The position numbers and the translations under genes were made by a program. The notes below the pieces were generated by a model that ran no database searches, was not told the DNA's origin, and worked only from the letters and a program-made list of their open reading frames with translations. DNA of 64,000 bases from Megaleporinus macrocephalus (taxonomy: Eukaryota; Chordata; Actinopteri; Characiformes; Anostomidae): assembly GCA_021613375.1 (NCBI GenBank), contig CM038719.1, positions 39,856,120-39,920,119 on the forward strand, given 5' to 3'. Shown piece after piece: positions 35,041 to 46,400 of this stretch; position 1 is the stretch's first letter, and each line of letters begins with the position of its first letter.

Positions 35041-35246
35041 CCAACAAGGTGCTGCCCCCGTACACAGTGCGGAGACTCAGTGGTGACCCAGTCAAGCAGT
35101 ACATCTATGGTCCAGCCTGCTCCAAGGACCGCCACTCAGCCTGCTGCAGGCCTACTGCTCTCTAACTCCCGGACTCCTCGCGCTAGCTCTGAGTAAATAA
35201 ACCTTGCAAATGGATCCATATCACCTCTTGAGTCGGAATCCTTACA
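35041..35246 (+). mobile_element. LTR 3'-end-like fragment
   Basis: Contains gagtaaataaaccttgcaaa (a poly(A) signal context) followed by ctcttgagtcggaatcctta and a CA end near 35245, typical of a fish Gypsy-type LTR tail. No internal retroviral-type genes are present. It abuts element H, whose outer left ~45 bp are missing at this junction. Confidence 0.45.
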
Positions 35247-35764
35247 ATCTGATTCTCTGTATACTTTATTACTCTGTTCTTTAATGATCAGGACCCCCAC
35301 AGGACCACCACAGAGCAGATACTATTTGGGTTGCAGACCATTCTCAGCACTGAGTGGATCAGACTCAGCAGTGCTGCTGGAGTGTTTAAACACTGTGTCC
35401 ACTCACTGTCCACTCTATGAGACACTCCTACTACTTGCTGGTCCACCTTGTAGATGTAAAGTCAGAGACAGTAGCTCATCTGCTGCTGCACAGTTTGTGT
35501 TCCTCTAGTTCTTCATCAGTGGACACAGGACGCCGCCCACAGGACACTGCTGTCTGGGTACTTTTGGTTGGTGGACGATTCTAATCCACTCACACCAGCA
35601 CGTCAGTGTCACTGCAGTGCTGACAATAACCCACCACCCTAATAGTAGCTGCTCTGTGGTGGTCCTGTGGGGGTCCTGATCATTAAAGAACAGAGTAATA
35701 AAGTATACAGAGAATCAGATGAACTACAGTCTGTAGGTGTAGCTCCTGTATGGTCAGTGGAGCT
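35247..35764. mobile_element. Inverted-repeat element H, most complete copy
   Basis: Left arm 35247-35340 and right arm 35629-35720 are near-perfect reverse complements (atctgattctctgtatac, ttaatgatcaggaccccc, ggaccaccacagagcag). The right arm continues outward to 35764 (ctacagtctgtag, gtcagtggagct), showing that the left end has lost ~45 bp. No transposase frame is present, so it is non-autonomous. Other pieces are at 11408-11522, 36470-36890 and 38587-38720. I recall this element as abundant in otophysan fish but cannot name its superfamily. Confidence 0.85.
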
Positions 35765-36469
35765 TAAAGTTATATCCATTAATAAATATCTCAAGCAGTC
35801 TCTGTATTAGAACTTTAATAACACAAGCATAGTAACACCTTCAGGGTTTAGTAAGGCCTCTGTGCAGGCCTTATGAAAACACTAGCACACTCCGGTGATG
35901 GTGGGGTGGGGATTAAGACCAGGATTAAGGGTAGGAAATGATGAGGTCAGCTGTTCCACACACCCGGTTCGCATATGGCGCCGATACCAAAGTTACACTA
36001 GTGCTCGCACCAGCGTTCCGATGGCCTAAAGTCCCGCTGCCAACTTTTCCTCCGCGGCGGCGGATCGCGAGAGCAGCTGGGCCGCAGCGTGGAGATTAAT
36101 AAACCCGACACGAAGGGCATTACGCACCAGCGCTGACCATGCCAGCTCCAGGGAGCACGGTAATGGCTTTAATATTACCGGGGCATGTATGAGAGAAACC
36201 TTACATTAATTCGTTTAAACAGCAATTTACGTCCTGTGGAGAGGGAGCGCAGCGGCGGTCCGGCCTCCCGTCAGTGTAATAGGGTCACTCTGACACACTG
36301 GGCTGCGCTCGGTTAGTTAGTTTGCTTGATTAAATCCTCCTGATTGAGCTCAATTACAGAATGCTTGCACGGTTTAAGCTTAGGGGACGCGGCTTATTGC
36401 TGCTAACACGTCCATAAGTGGACTCTTTAACTTGTTCCGAGTCCCAGTTAATATTTAAAGCAATAGTTC
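35765..36469. other. Spacer and candidate conserved non-coding segment
   Basis: Bases 35990-36450 are complex, GC-richer and repeat-free, with cores such as taatggctttaatattacc, attaattcgtttaaacagc, cttgattaaatcctcctgat and gagctcaattaca. This is the strongest-looking island of its type in the window. Bases 35765-35990 are unclassified. Conservation must be tested by alignment. Confidence 0.4.
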
Positions 36470-36890
36470 AGCTCCACTGACCATACAGGAGCTCCACTTA
36501 CAGACTGTAGTTCATCTGATTCTCTATATACTTTATTACTCTGTTCTTTAATGATCAGGACCCCCACAGGACCACCACAGAGCAGGTATTATTAGGGAGG
36601 TGGGTCATTCAGACACGTGTTTGTGCTGGTGTGAGTGTTTTTAAACACTGTGTCCACTCACTGTCCACTGTATTAGACACTCCTACTACTTGCTGGTCCA
36701 CCTTGTAGATGTAAAGTCAGAGACAGTAGCTCATCTGCTGCTGCACAGTTTGTGTTCCTCTAGTTCTTCATCAGTGGACACAGGACGCCGCCCACAGGAC
36801 ACTGCTGTCTGGAGAATTTTGGTTGGTGGACGATTCTCAGTCCAGCAGTGACACTGATGTGTTTAAACACTCCAGCAGCACATTTATAAG
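36470..36890 (+). mobile_element. Inverted-repeat element H, 3'-truncated copy
   Basis: Has the outer left end missing from the 35.2-kb copy (gctccactgaccatacagga) and follows the element through gacgccgcccacaggacact to about 36890, then stops before the right arm. Confidence 0.83.
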
Positions 36891-36911
36891 TCTGTATAAA
36901 TCAAAATGTTA

Positions 36912-37202
36912 GTCACGGTCCCGCTAGTCAGGGTCACGGGGGGGCTGGAGCCAATCTCAGCATCATCGGGCGAAGGCGTGGTACACCATGGACAGGTCAC
37001 TAGTCCATCGCATGGCCAACACACTCTCACACCTACGGGCAGTTTAGAGTGAGGATCCTAACATACATGTGTTTGGACTGTGGGAGGAAACCGGAGTACC
37101 TGGAGGAACCCACTCAAACACGGAGAGAACATACATACTCCACACAGAACCACCCGGACCGGGAATCCAACCCAGATCATCTTACTGTGAGGAGACAGTG
37201 CT
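36912..37202 (-). mobile_element. Retroelement-like terminal segment, copy 2
   Basis: Matches 25920-26205 in the same orientation (cccgctagtcagggtcacgg, cacctacgggcagtttagag, gtttggactgtgggaggaaa) but lacks the ccatccatcc end and the 19-bp internal duplication. It also runs directly into a 20-bp satellite array. Confidence 0.72.
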
Positions 37203-37699
37203 GACCACTACACCACCTTACTGACCACTACACCACCATACTAACCCCTACACCACCATACTAACCACTACACCACCATACTGACCACTACACCACCATA
37301 CTAACCACTACACCACCATACTGACCACTACACCACCATACTAACCACTACACCACCATACTAACCACTACACCACCATACTGACCACTACACCACCGTA
37401 CTAACCACTACACCACCATACTGACCACTACACCACCGTACTAACCACTACACCACCGTACTAACCACTACACCACCATACTAACTACTACACCACCGTA
37501 CTAACCACTACACCACCGTACTAACCACTACACCACCGTACTAACCACTACACCACCATACTAACTACTACACCACCATACTAACCACTACACCACCATA
37601 CTAACCACTACACCACCATACTAACCACTACACCACCATACTGACCACTACACCACCATACTGACCACTACACCACCGTACTAACCACTACATCATCAT
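37203..37699 (+). repeat. 20-bp satellite array 3, about 25 units
   Basis: Same ccactacaccaccatactaa unit as at 26.2 and 28.0 kb, continuous with the end of the retroelement-like segment to its left. Uniform 20-bp period. Confidence 0.97.
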
Positions 37700-38344
37700 G
37701 CCTCCCATTTTTGTACAAGGCAAGAGTATATTTAATTATACTTCTAAGTATTTCGATTGAAATATAAATATACTTAGTCTTTTCAGTATACGTGTCAGTA
37801 TAAGGCAAGTATTATTAAGTATTATTATTATTAATTAATTATTATCTGTGTCTAGTGTTTTACTGAAAAGTACCATGTAAAAGGTAAACGGAAAGTATCT
37901 GAAAGCAGACTCCTTAATTTTTTAAATGCTTGAAAAAGCTTGTTTTGTACGGGAAGACAGGAAACACAGCAAACTTCAAAAGCTACGCTTAATCATCAAA
38001 GCCACGGCAACCATAAATAACCTTTAATGTAGCTCAGCTGTTTGCTGTGCGTTTCCTGTTTTAGTATTTGTAGTAAGAGCTCTGCTAGCAGTCAAATCAC
38101 TGAAATCTGTTGATTCAAAGCTCTTGTGTTAGAAAGTCACGTTAGCTGAAAGATGAAATCTCACTTTTAACCCTCTGGGCTCGAAAACACGATACAGTGT
38201 TTCAGCTCTTCTGCTTCTAAACTGTGGAGCTCAGATCAGCTCTTATCAGAGAGTCGAGCTCAGAGTCACTTTAATACACTGCTCTCTAACTGAGTATCTA
38301 ATAGTAATACTAATTGTTAGTACTTAGTACTTATTAGTACTTAT
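37700..38344. other. AT-rich unclassified stretch
   Basis: No gene or family recognised; short tattatta patches around 37800-37850. Confidence 0.3.
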
Positions 38345-38422
38345 TTAAACTGATGAATACTGTAAAGCACTTTGAGCTGCCACTGGTATTAAAAGTGCTC
38401 TATGAATAAACATTCAGAATAT

Positions 38423-38486
<64 letters not shown>

Positions 38487-38498
38487 CATTATTATTAG
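38345..38498 (+). mobile_element. Probable LINE 3' end with an (att)n tail
   Basis: gtaaagcactttgagctgcc followed by aaaagtgctctatgaataaa and then (att)n at about 38427-38498 matches the usual 3' terminus of fish L2/CR1-like LINEs, whose tails are short microsatellites. Only the tail is present. Confidence 0.5.
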
Positions 38499-38586
38499 GG
38501 TTGTAGATATGAGCCTATGAAGAGGGATGGAGATGGACATTATCTGCCTGTCGCGGTAAGTAACTGGCTGATTTGAGCATCTATGG

Positions 38587-38720
38587 TTGGTGGTTTTGGT
38601 TGCTGGACTGATCCACTCCCACCAGCACAACACACACTAACACACCACCACTATTTCAGTATTATTGCAGTGCTGAGAATGATCCACCTCCCTAATAGTA
38701 GCTGCTCTGTGGTGGTAATT
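38587..38720 (+). mobile_element. Inverted-repeat element H, right-half fragment
   Basis: Matches the right half of the element: ttggtggttttggttg, cactcccaccagcac, cagtgctgagaatgatccac and ctaatagtagctgctctgtg. It is truncated before the outer end. Confidence 0.72.
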
Positions 38721-38789
38721 AAGTGGCTGGTGAGTGTGTGTGTATATATATGTATATATAATGCGCAGTGAAATATGTATGTATGTATT

Positions 38790-38915
38790 TTGAAAATGGT
38801 GACTTCACAGGAAAGGCCAAAAACTGTCTTTAGTTTCAATGCAAGTCAATGGAACCAGAATATTTTCAGAACTAGTTTGGAGCATTTCTATTGGTCCATG
38901 CATCATGAAATTATT
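38790..38915 (+). repeat. Dispersed repeat family Z, copy 3
   Basis: cttcacaggaaaggcc, gcaagtcaatggaaccagaa and ggagcatttctattggtcc align with copies at 12080-12235 and 16110-16245. Confidence 0.78.
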
Positions 38916-38972
38916 ACATTATGTAGGCAGCAGTAGTTGTGTTCAAATGATGCCGAAAAATAAAAATTGAAG

Positions 38973-38975
<3 letters not shown>

Positions 38976-39060
<85 letters not shown>
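38976..39060. repeat. Long (ta)n microsatellite
   Basis: About 84 bp of uninterrupted TA. The Tyr-Ile frames on both strands (38903-39173) are this repeat. An (att)n run follows at about 39109-39131. Confidence 0.98.
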
Positions 39061-39062
<2 letters not shown>

Positions 39063-39069
39063 GACCAAA

Positions 39070-39250
39070 CTGAACAAATATTGCTTAATATCCGACCATT
39101 AGCTCTTGTATTATTATTATTATTATTATTATTTGTCATTTGTCGTGGTGGCTGTAATGTAGAGCCAGTTTAAACACAGCTGAAACATGGTGGTGGTAGT
39201 TTTACACACCAAGCATTGCTAATAAGTGCTTAACCCCACATATACATAGA
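39070..39250 (+). repeat. Duplicated segment W, copy 1
   Basis: Shares gaccattagctcttgtat, ggtggctgtaatgtagagcc, gaaacatggtggtggtagtt and taaccccacatataca with 40207-40372, in the same orientation. Copy 1 has an inserted (att)n. Confidence 0.78.
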
Positions 39251-40206
39251 AATTGTATTTTTTTTTTTTATTGGTTTAGTACCCGGAAGGCTGTAAGGTT
39301 AATGGATGACGTGTTCAAAGCTTTTCCTAAGGCACACACACACACACACACACACTGTGGCCCAAAGTAACAGGTTGCGAGACGGAAAACTTGTTCTACA
39401 AATTGTCTCTCCTTTGAAGAAATCCACCCCCAACCAAGCGGTGAACTGGCAAACTGTTGTTTCCAGAGCTCCTTCAACTCGTTTCTCCGAGGCGTCCCAG
39501 GCGGAACCGGCGGCCGCGGCGTCCTCGCGCGCTCCTCGCCGATATGAATTCCGCCCGCCGCTCCATCTATCACGATGAAACAAATGCGGCTCATTACTGG
39601 CGGAAAATACAGCCGCCGTTCCGGCAAGGGCAATTTCGCCTCCCCCAAAAAAACGTGTGGGAGTTTTTAATACTGCCGAGTGCGAGCGCGTGGCACCCAG
39701 GGAGCCACTTCAGCTTCTCATCAATCTGCCGCTTCTGCCGCTCGCGCTCACACACACACACACACACTAACCCAGCCCCCCAGTGGACCGCGGCGGAGAT
39801 GAACACAAGAAACCCAGCATCAAGTGAACAATGCTCCTCTCACCTCGCCAGAGAAATGTCCTATTTTATTCCAGCGGAGGCAAAACGATCTTTCATCTTC
39901 CTGAGAAGTCTTATTTTAGCGACAATTAAGCACTTTCCCGGGGAACGAGAGCGCACACGGAAGCAGGCTTTCATGCGTCTGATTGATGCCTTCATCAGGC
40001 AGAGCGTCTACACGTTAAGCTCGTTTTACAGGTGATGAAGTCGGTTTGGGTTGCGAAATTCAATTACAGAGGAAGGTGCGACACGGCAAGCAAGAAAAGT
40101 CAAAAAGAAGAATTTTCCCGCATCCCAGGCTTACAGGAACCGAGCGTCGGGTAGTGTGGATACATCACATAGCTAAGCAGGTTGAGCTCATCGTGCAACA
40201 TCATCC
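39251..40206. other. GC-rich low-repeat island between the two W copies
   Basis: Apart from (ac)n at about 39333-39355 and 39750-39768 this is complex DNA, including a very GC-rich core (39480-39570) and AT-rich patches such as tattttattccagcggagg. A 192-codon frame (39457-40035) is the longest outside the satellites, but it opens from TTG, reads through an AC microsatellite as His-Thr, and shows no domain. It could be conserved regulatory DNA or an unrecognised exon; neither can be settled by eye. Confidence 0.35.
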
Positions 40207-40372
40207 TAACAGGCTTAATATTCCACCATTAGCTCCTGTATGATTCATCATTTGTCTTGGTGGCTGTAATGTAGAGCCAGTTTAAAGCACAAGTGAAACA
40301 TGGTGGTGGTAGTTTTATATACCAAGCCTTGCTAATGAGCCTTTAACCCCACATATACACTTTAAAACTTTT
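40207..40372 (+). repeat. Duplicated segment W, copy 2
   Basis: Second copy of the segment at 39070-39250, 1.1 kb downstream in direct orientation, without the (att)n insert. Confidence 0.78.
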
Positions 40373-40486
40373 TGCCTATAGATTCGATATATTATAGACA
40401 TGAGCGTGCCTGGGCCAGCTTTTTGGGGGATTCGACCCGATGGAGGCTGCTTTATTGCTGTGCTGCCATTGGTTCATCTTGGCTCA

Positions 40487-43400
40487 GCTTGCTGGTCCTG
40501 TGCTAATTATGTGCTGGTCCTGTGCTGGTCCTGTGCTGGTCCTGTGCTGGTCCTGTGCTGGTCCTGTGCCGGTCATTTGATAATCATGTGCAGGTCATGT
40601 GCCGGTCATGTGCTAATCATGTGATGGTCCTGTGTTGGTCATGTGCTGGTCATGTGTTAATCATCTGTTAGTCCTATGCTGATCACATGCTGATCACGTG
40701 CTGGTCCTGTGCTGGTCCTGTGCAGGTCCTGTGCAGGTCCTGTGCTGGTCATGTGCTAGCCGTGTGCTGATCATGTGCTAGCCCTGTGCTGATCATGTGC
40801 TGGTCATGTGGTGGTCCTGTGCTGATCATGTGCTGATCATGTGTTAGTCCTGGTCCGGTCATATGATAATCATGTGCCGGTTATGTGCAGGTCATGTGCC
40901 AATCATGTGATGATTCTGTGCAGATCATGTGCTGGTCATGTGTTCATCATCCGTTAGTCCTGTGCTGATCAGGTGCTGATCACATGTGGATCATGTGCTG
41001 TTCTCGTGAAGGTCATGTGCGGAGCAGGTGCTGATCAGGTGCTGATCAGGTGCTGGTCTTTCTGCTGGTCCTGTGCTGGTCCTATGCTGATCATGTGCCA
41101 GTCACATCATAATCTTGTGCCGGTTATGTGCAGGTCATGTGCCAATCATGTGATGAATCTGTGCAGATCATGCGCTAGTCATGTGCTAATCACGTGCGGG
41201 TCATGTGTTGATCATGTACGGGTCATTTGATGACCATGTGCCGGTCATATGATAATCATTTGCCAGTCATGTGCTAGTCCTGTGCTAGCCCTGTGCTAAT
41301 CATGTGCGCGTCATGTGCCAATCATGTGCTGGTCCTGTGCTGGTCATGTGTTAATCATGTGCTAGCCGTCTGCTGATCATGTGCTAACCCTGTGCTGATC
41401 ATGTGCTAGCCCTGTGTTGGTCATGTGTTGGGCACGTGCTGGTCCTGTGCTGGTCATGTGCTGATCGTGTGTTAGTCCTATGCTGGTCCTGTGCTGGTCA
41501 TGTGCTGGTCATGTGCTGGCCATGTGCTGGCCATGTGCTGGTCCTGTGCTGGTCCTGCTCTGGTCTTTCTGCTGGTCCTGTGTTGGTCCTATGCTGATCA
41601 TGGGCCGGTCATATGATAATCATGTGCTGGTTATTTGCAGGTCCTGTGCCAATCATGTGATGACTCTGCGCAGATCAAATGCTGATCATGTGCTGATCAT
41701 GTGATGGTCCTGTGCTGATCACATGCTAGTCACGTGCTGATCACGTGTGGAATATGTGCCGTTCACGTGCTGGTCATGTGCTGATCACGTGCTGGTCATG
41801 TGCTGGTCATGTGTTGATCATGTGCTAGCCCTGTACTGATCATGTGCTAGCCCTGTGCTGATCACATGCTGGTCCTGTGCTGGTCCTGCACTGGTCTTTC
41901 TGCTGGTCCTGTGCTGGTCCTGTCCTGATCATGTGCCAGTCATATGATAATCATGTGCCGGTTATTTGCAGGTCATGTGCCAATCATGTGATGACTCTAC
42001 GCAGATCATGCGCTAGTCATGTGCTGGTCATGTGTTCATCATCTGGTAGTCCTGTGCTGATCACATGCTGGTCACGTGCTGGTCATGTGCTGGTCATGTG
42101 CTGGTCATGTGCTGGTCATGTGCTAGTCCTGTGCTGGTCATGTGCTAGTCCTGTGCTGGTCATGTGCTAGTCCTGTGCTGATCATGTGCTGATCAAGTGC
42201 TGGTCATGTGCTGGTCATGTGCTGGTCATGTGCTCATCACGTGCTGGTCATGTGCTGGTCATGTGTTGATCATGTGCAAGCCCTGTGCTGATCATGTGCT
42301 AGCCCTGTGCTGATCATGTGCTGGTCATGTGCTGATTGTGCTGGTCATGTGCTGGTCATGTGCTAGTCCTGTGCTGTTCACGTGCTGTTCACGTGCTGTT
42401 CACGTGCTGATCATGTGCTGGTCATGTGCTGGTCATGTGCTGATCATGTGCTGGTCATGTGTTGATCATGTGCAAGCCCTTTGCTGATCATGTGCTAGCC
42501 CTGTGCTGATCATGTGCTAGCCCTGTGCTGATCATGTGCTGATCATGTGCTGATCCTGTGCTGGTCCTGAGCTGGTCCTGTGCAGATCATGTGCAGATCA
42601 TGTGCTGGTCATTTCTTAGTCCTGTGCTGATCACATGCTGGTCATGTGCTGGTCCTTTGCTGATCATGTGTTGGTCATGTGCTGGTCCTGTGCTAATCGT
42701 GTTCTGGTCCTGTGTTGGTCCTGTGTTGGTTCTGTGCTGATCATGTGCAGGTCATGCGTTGGTGCTGTGCTGGTCCTGCACTGGTCTTTCTGCTGGTCCT
42801 GTACTGATCATGTGCCGGTCATATGATAATCATGTGCCGGTTATGTGCAGGTCATGTGCCAATCATGTGATGATTCTGTGCAGATCATGTGCTGGTCATG
42901 TGTTCATCATCCGTTAGTCCTGTGCTGATCAGGTGCTGATCACATGTGGATCATGTGCTGTTCTCGTGAAGGTCATGTGCGGAGCAGGTGCTGATCAGGT
43001 GCTGATCAGGTGCTGATCAGGTGCTGGTGATGTGCTGGTCATGTGCTGGTCATGTGTTGATCATGTGCTAGCCCTGTGCTGATCATGTGCTGATAATGTG
43101 CTGGTCTTTCTGCTGGTCCTGTGCTGGTCCTATGCTGATCATGTGCCAGTCACATCATAATCTTGTGCCGGTTATGTGCAGGTCATGTGCCAATCATGTG
43201 ATGAATCTGTGCAGATCATGCGCTAGTCATGTGCTAATCACGTGCGGGTCATGTGTTGATCATGTACGGGTCATTTGATGACCATGTGCCGGTCATATGA
43301 TAATCATTTGCCAGTCATGTGCTAGTCCTGTGCTAGCCCTGTGCTAATCATGTGCGCGTCATGTGCCAATCATGTGATGGTTCTGTGCAGATCATGTGCT

Positions 43401-46400
43401 GATCATCTGTTAGTCCTGCGCTGATCACGTGCTGGTCCTGTGCTGGTCCTGTGCTGGTCATGTGTTAATCATGTGCTAGCCGTCTGCTGATCATGTGCTA
43501 ACCCTGTGCTGATCATGTGCTAGCCCTGTGTTGGTCATGTGTTGGGCACGTGCTGGTCCTGTGCTGGTCATGTGCTGATCGTGTGTTAGTCCTATGCTGG
43601 TCCTGTGCTGGTCATGTGCTGGTCATGTGCTGGCCATGTGCTAATCATGTGCTGGTCCTGTGCTGGTCCTGCTCTGGTCTTTCTGCTGGTCCTGTGTTGG
43701 TCCTATGCTGATCATGGGCCGGTCATATGATAATCATGTGCTGGTTATTTGCAGGTCCTGTGCCAATCATGTGATGACTCTGCGCAGATCAAATGCTGAT
43801 CATGTGCTGATCATGTGTTGGTCCTGTGCTGATCACATGCTAGTCACGTGCTGATCACGTGTGGAATATGTGCCGTTCACGTGCTGGTCATGTGCTGATC
43901 ACGTGCTGGTCATGTGCTGGTCACGTGTTGATCATGTGCTAGCCCTGTACTGATCATGTGCTAGCCCTGTGCTGATCACATGCTGGTCCTCTGCTGGTCA
44001 TGTGCTGATCATCTGTTAGTCCTGTGCTGATCATGTGCTGGACATGTGCGGATCATGTGCTGATCAAGTGCTGGTCATGTGCTGATCATGTGCTAGCCCT
44101 GTGCTGATCATGTGCTAGCCCTGTGCTGATCATGTGTTAGTCCTGTGCTGATCATATGCTGATAATGTGCTTGTCCTGTGCTGGTCCAGTGATTGTCATG
44201 TGCTGGTCATGTGCTGGTCCTGTGCTGGTCCTATGCTTTTCCTACTCTGGTCTTTCTGCTGGTCCTTTGGTGGTCCTACTCTGGTCTTTCTGCTGGTCCT
44301 GTGGTGGTCCTGCACTGGTCTTTCTGCTGGTCCTGTCCTGATCATGTGCCGGTCATATGATAATCATGTGCAGGTTATGTGCAGGTTATGTGCCAATCAT
44401 GTGATGACTCTGCGCTGGTCACGTGCTGGTCATGTGCTGGTCATGTGCTGATCACATGCTGGTCCTGTGCTTGTCCTGTGCTGGTCCGGTGCTAATCATG
44501 TGCGGATCATGTGCTAGTCCTGTGTTGGTGACGTGCTTTTCCTGTTTTGGTCATGTGCTGATCATGTGCTGGTCATGTGCAGGTCATGTGCTGGTCCTGT
44601 GCTGGTCCTGCTCTGGTCTTTCTGCTGGTTCTGTGGTGCTCCTGCACTGGTCTTTCTACTGATCCTGTGCTGGTCCTGTCCTGATCATGTGCCGGTCATA
44701 TGATAATCATGTGCCGGTTATTTGCAGGTCATGTGCCAATCATGTGATGACTCTGCGCAGATCATGTGCTGGTCCTGTGCTGGTCCAGTGCTGGTCCTGC
44801 TCTGGTCTTTCTGCTGGTCCTGTGGTGCTCCTGCACTGGTCTTTCTGCTGGTCCTGTGCTGGTCCTGTCCTGATCATGTGCTGGTCATATGATAATCATG
44901 TGCCGGTTATTTGCAGGTCATGTGCCAATCATGTGATGACTCTGCGCAGATCATGTGCTGGTCCTGTGCTGGTCATATGTTGGTCCTGTGCTGATCATGT
45001 GTTGGTCATGTGCTGGTCCTGTGCTTGTCATGTGCTGATCACGTGCAGGTCATGTGCTAATCATGTGCTGGTCCTGTGCTGGTCCTGCTCTGGTCTTTCT
45101 GCTGGTTCTGTGGTGGTCCTGCACTGGTCTTTCTGCTGGTCCTGTGCTGGTCCTGTCCTGATCATGTGCCAGTCATATGATAATCATGTGCCGGTTATTT
45201 GCAGGTCATGTGCCAATCATGTGATGACTCTACGCAGATCATGCGCTAGTCATGTTCTGGTCATGTGTTCATCATCTGGTAGTCCTGTGCTGATCACATG
45301 CTGGTCACGTGCTGGTCACGTGCTGGTCATGTGCTGGTCATGTGCTGGTAATGTGCTTGTCATGTGCTAGTCCTGTGCTGGTCATGTGCTAGTCCTGTGC
45401 TGGTCATGTGCTAGTCCTGTGCTGGTCATGTGCTAGTCCTGTGCTGGTCATGTGCTAGTCCTGTGCTGATCATGTGCTGATCATGTGCTGATCAAGTGCT
45501 GGTCATGTGCTGGTCATGTGCTGGTCATGTGTTGATCATGTGCTGGTCATGTGTTGATCATGTGCAAGCCCTGTGCTGATCATGTGCTAGCCCTGTGCTG
45601 ATCATGTGCTAGCCCTGTGCTGATCATGTGCTGGTCATGTGCTGATCATGTGCTGGTCATGTGCTAGTCCTGTGCTGTTCACGTGCTGTTCACGTGCTGT
45701 TCACGTGCTGATCATGTGCTGGTCATGTGCTGGTCATGTGCTGGTCATGTGTTGATCATGTGCAAGCCCTTTGCTGATCATGTGCTAGCCCTGTGCTGAT
45801 CATGTGCTAGCCCTGTGCTGATCATGTGCTGATCATGTGCTGATCCTGTGCTGGTCCTGAGCTGGTCCTGTGCAGATCATGTGCAGATCATGTGCTGGTC
45901 ATTTCTTAGTCCTGTGCTGATCACATGCTGGTCATGTGCTGGTCCTGTGCTTGTCCTGTGCTTGTCCTGTGCTGGTCCTGTGCTTGTCCTGTGCTGGTCC
46001 GGTGCTATTCATGTGCGGATCATGTGCTAGTCCTGTGTTGGTCACGTGGTTTTCCTGTTTTGGTCATGCGCAGATCATGTGCTGGTCATGTGCTAATCAT
46101 GTGCTGGTCCTGTGCTGGGCCTGTGCTGGTCCTGCTCTGGTCTTTGTGCTGGTCCTGTGGTAGTCCTGCACTGGTCTTTCTGCTGGTCCTGTGCTGGTCC
46201 TGTCCTGATCATGTGCCGGTCATATGATAATCATGTGCCGGTTATTTGCAGGTCATGTGCCAATCATGTGATGATTCTGCGCAGATCATGTGCTGGTCCT
46301 GTGCTGGTCCAGTGCTGGTCCTGCTCTGGTCTTTCTGCTGGTCCTGTGGTGCTCCTTCACTGGTCTTTCTGCTGGTCCTGTGCTGGTCCTGTCCTGATCA

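Noticed and set aside
38903..39173. Tyr-Ile repeat proteins on both strands
   Set aside because: They are translation of a long TA dinucleotide repeat.
39457..40035. 192-codon plus frame, the longest outside the satellites
   Set aside because: It opens from TTG, overlaps opposite-strand frames, reads an AC microsatellite as His-Thr and has no recognisable domain. An unrecognised exon cannot be fully excluded.
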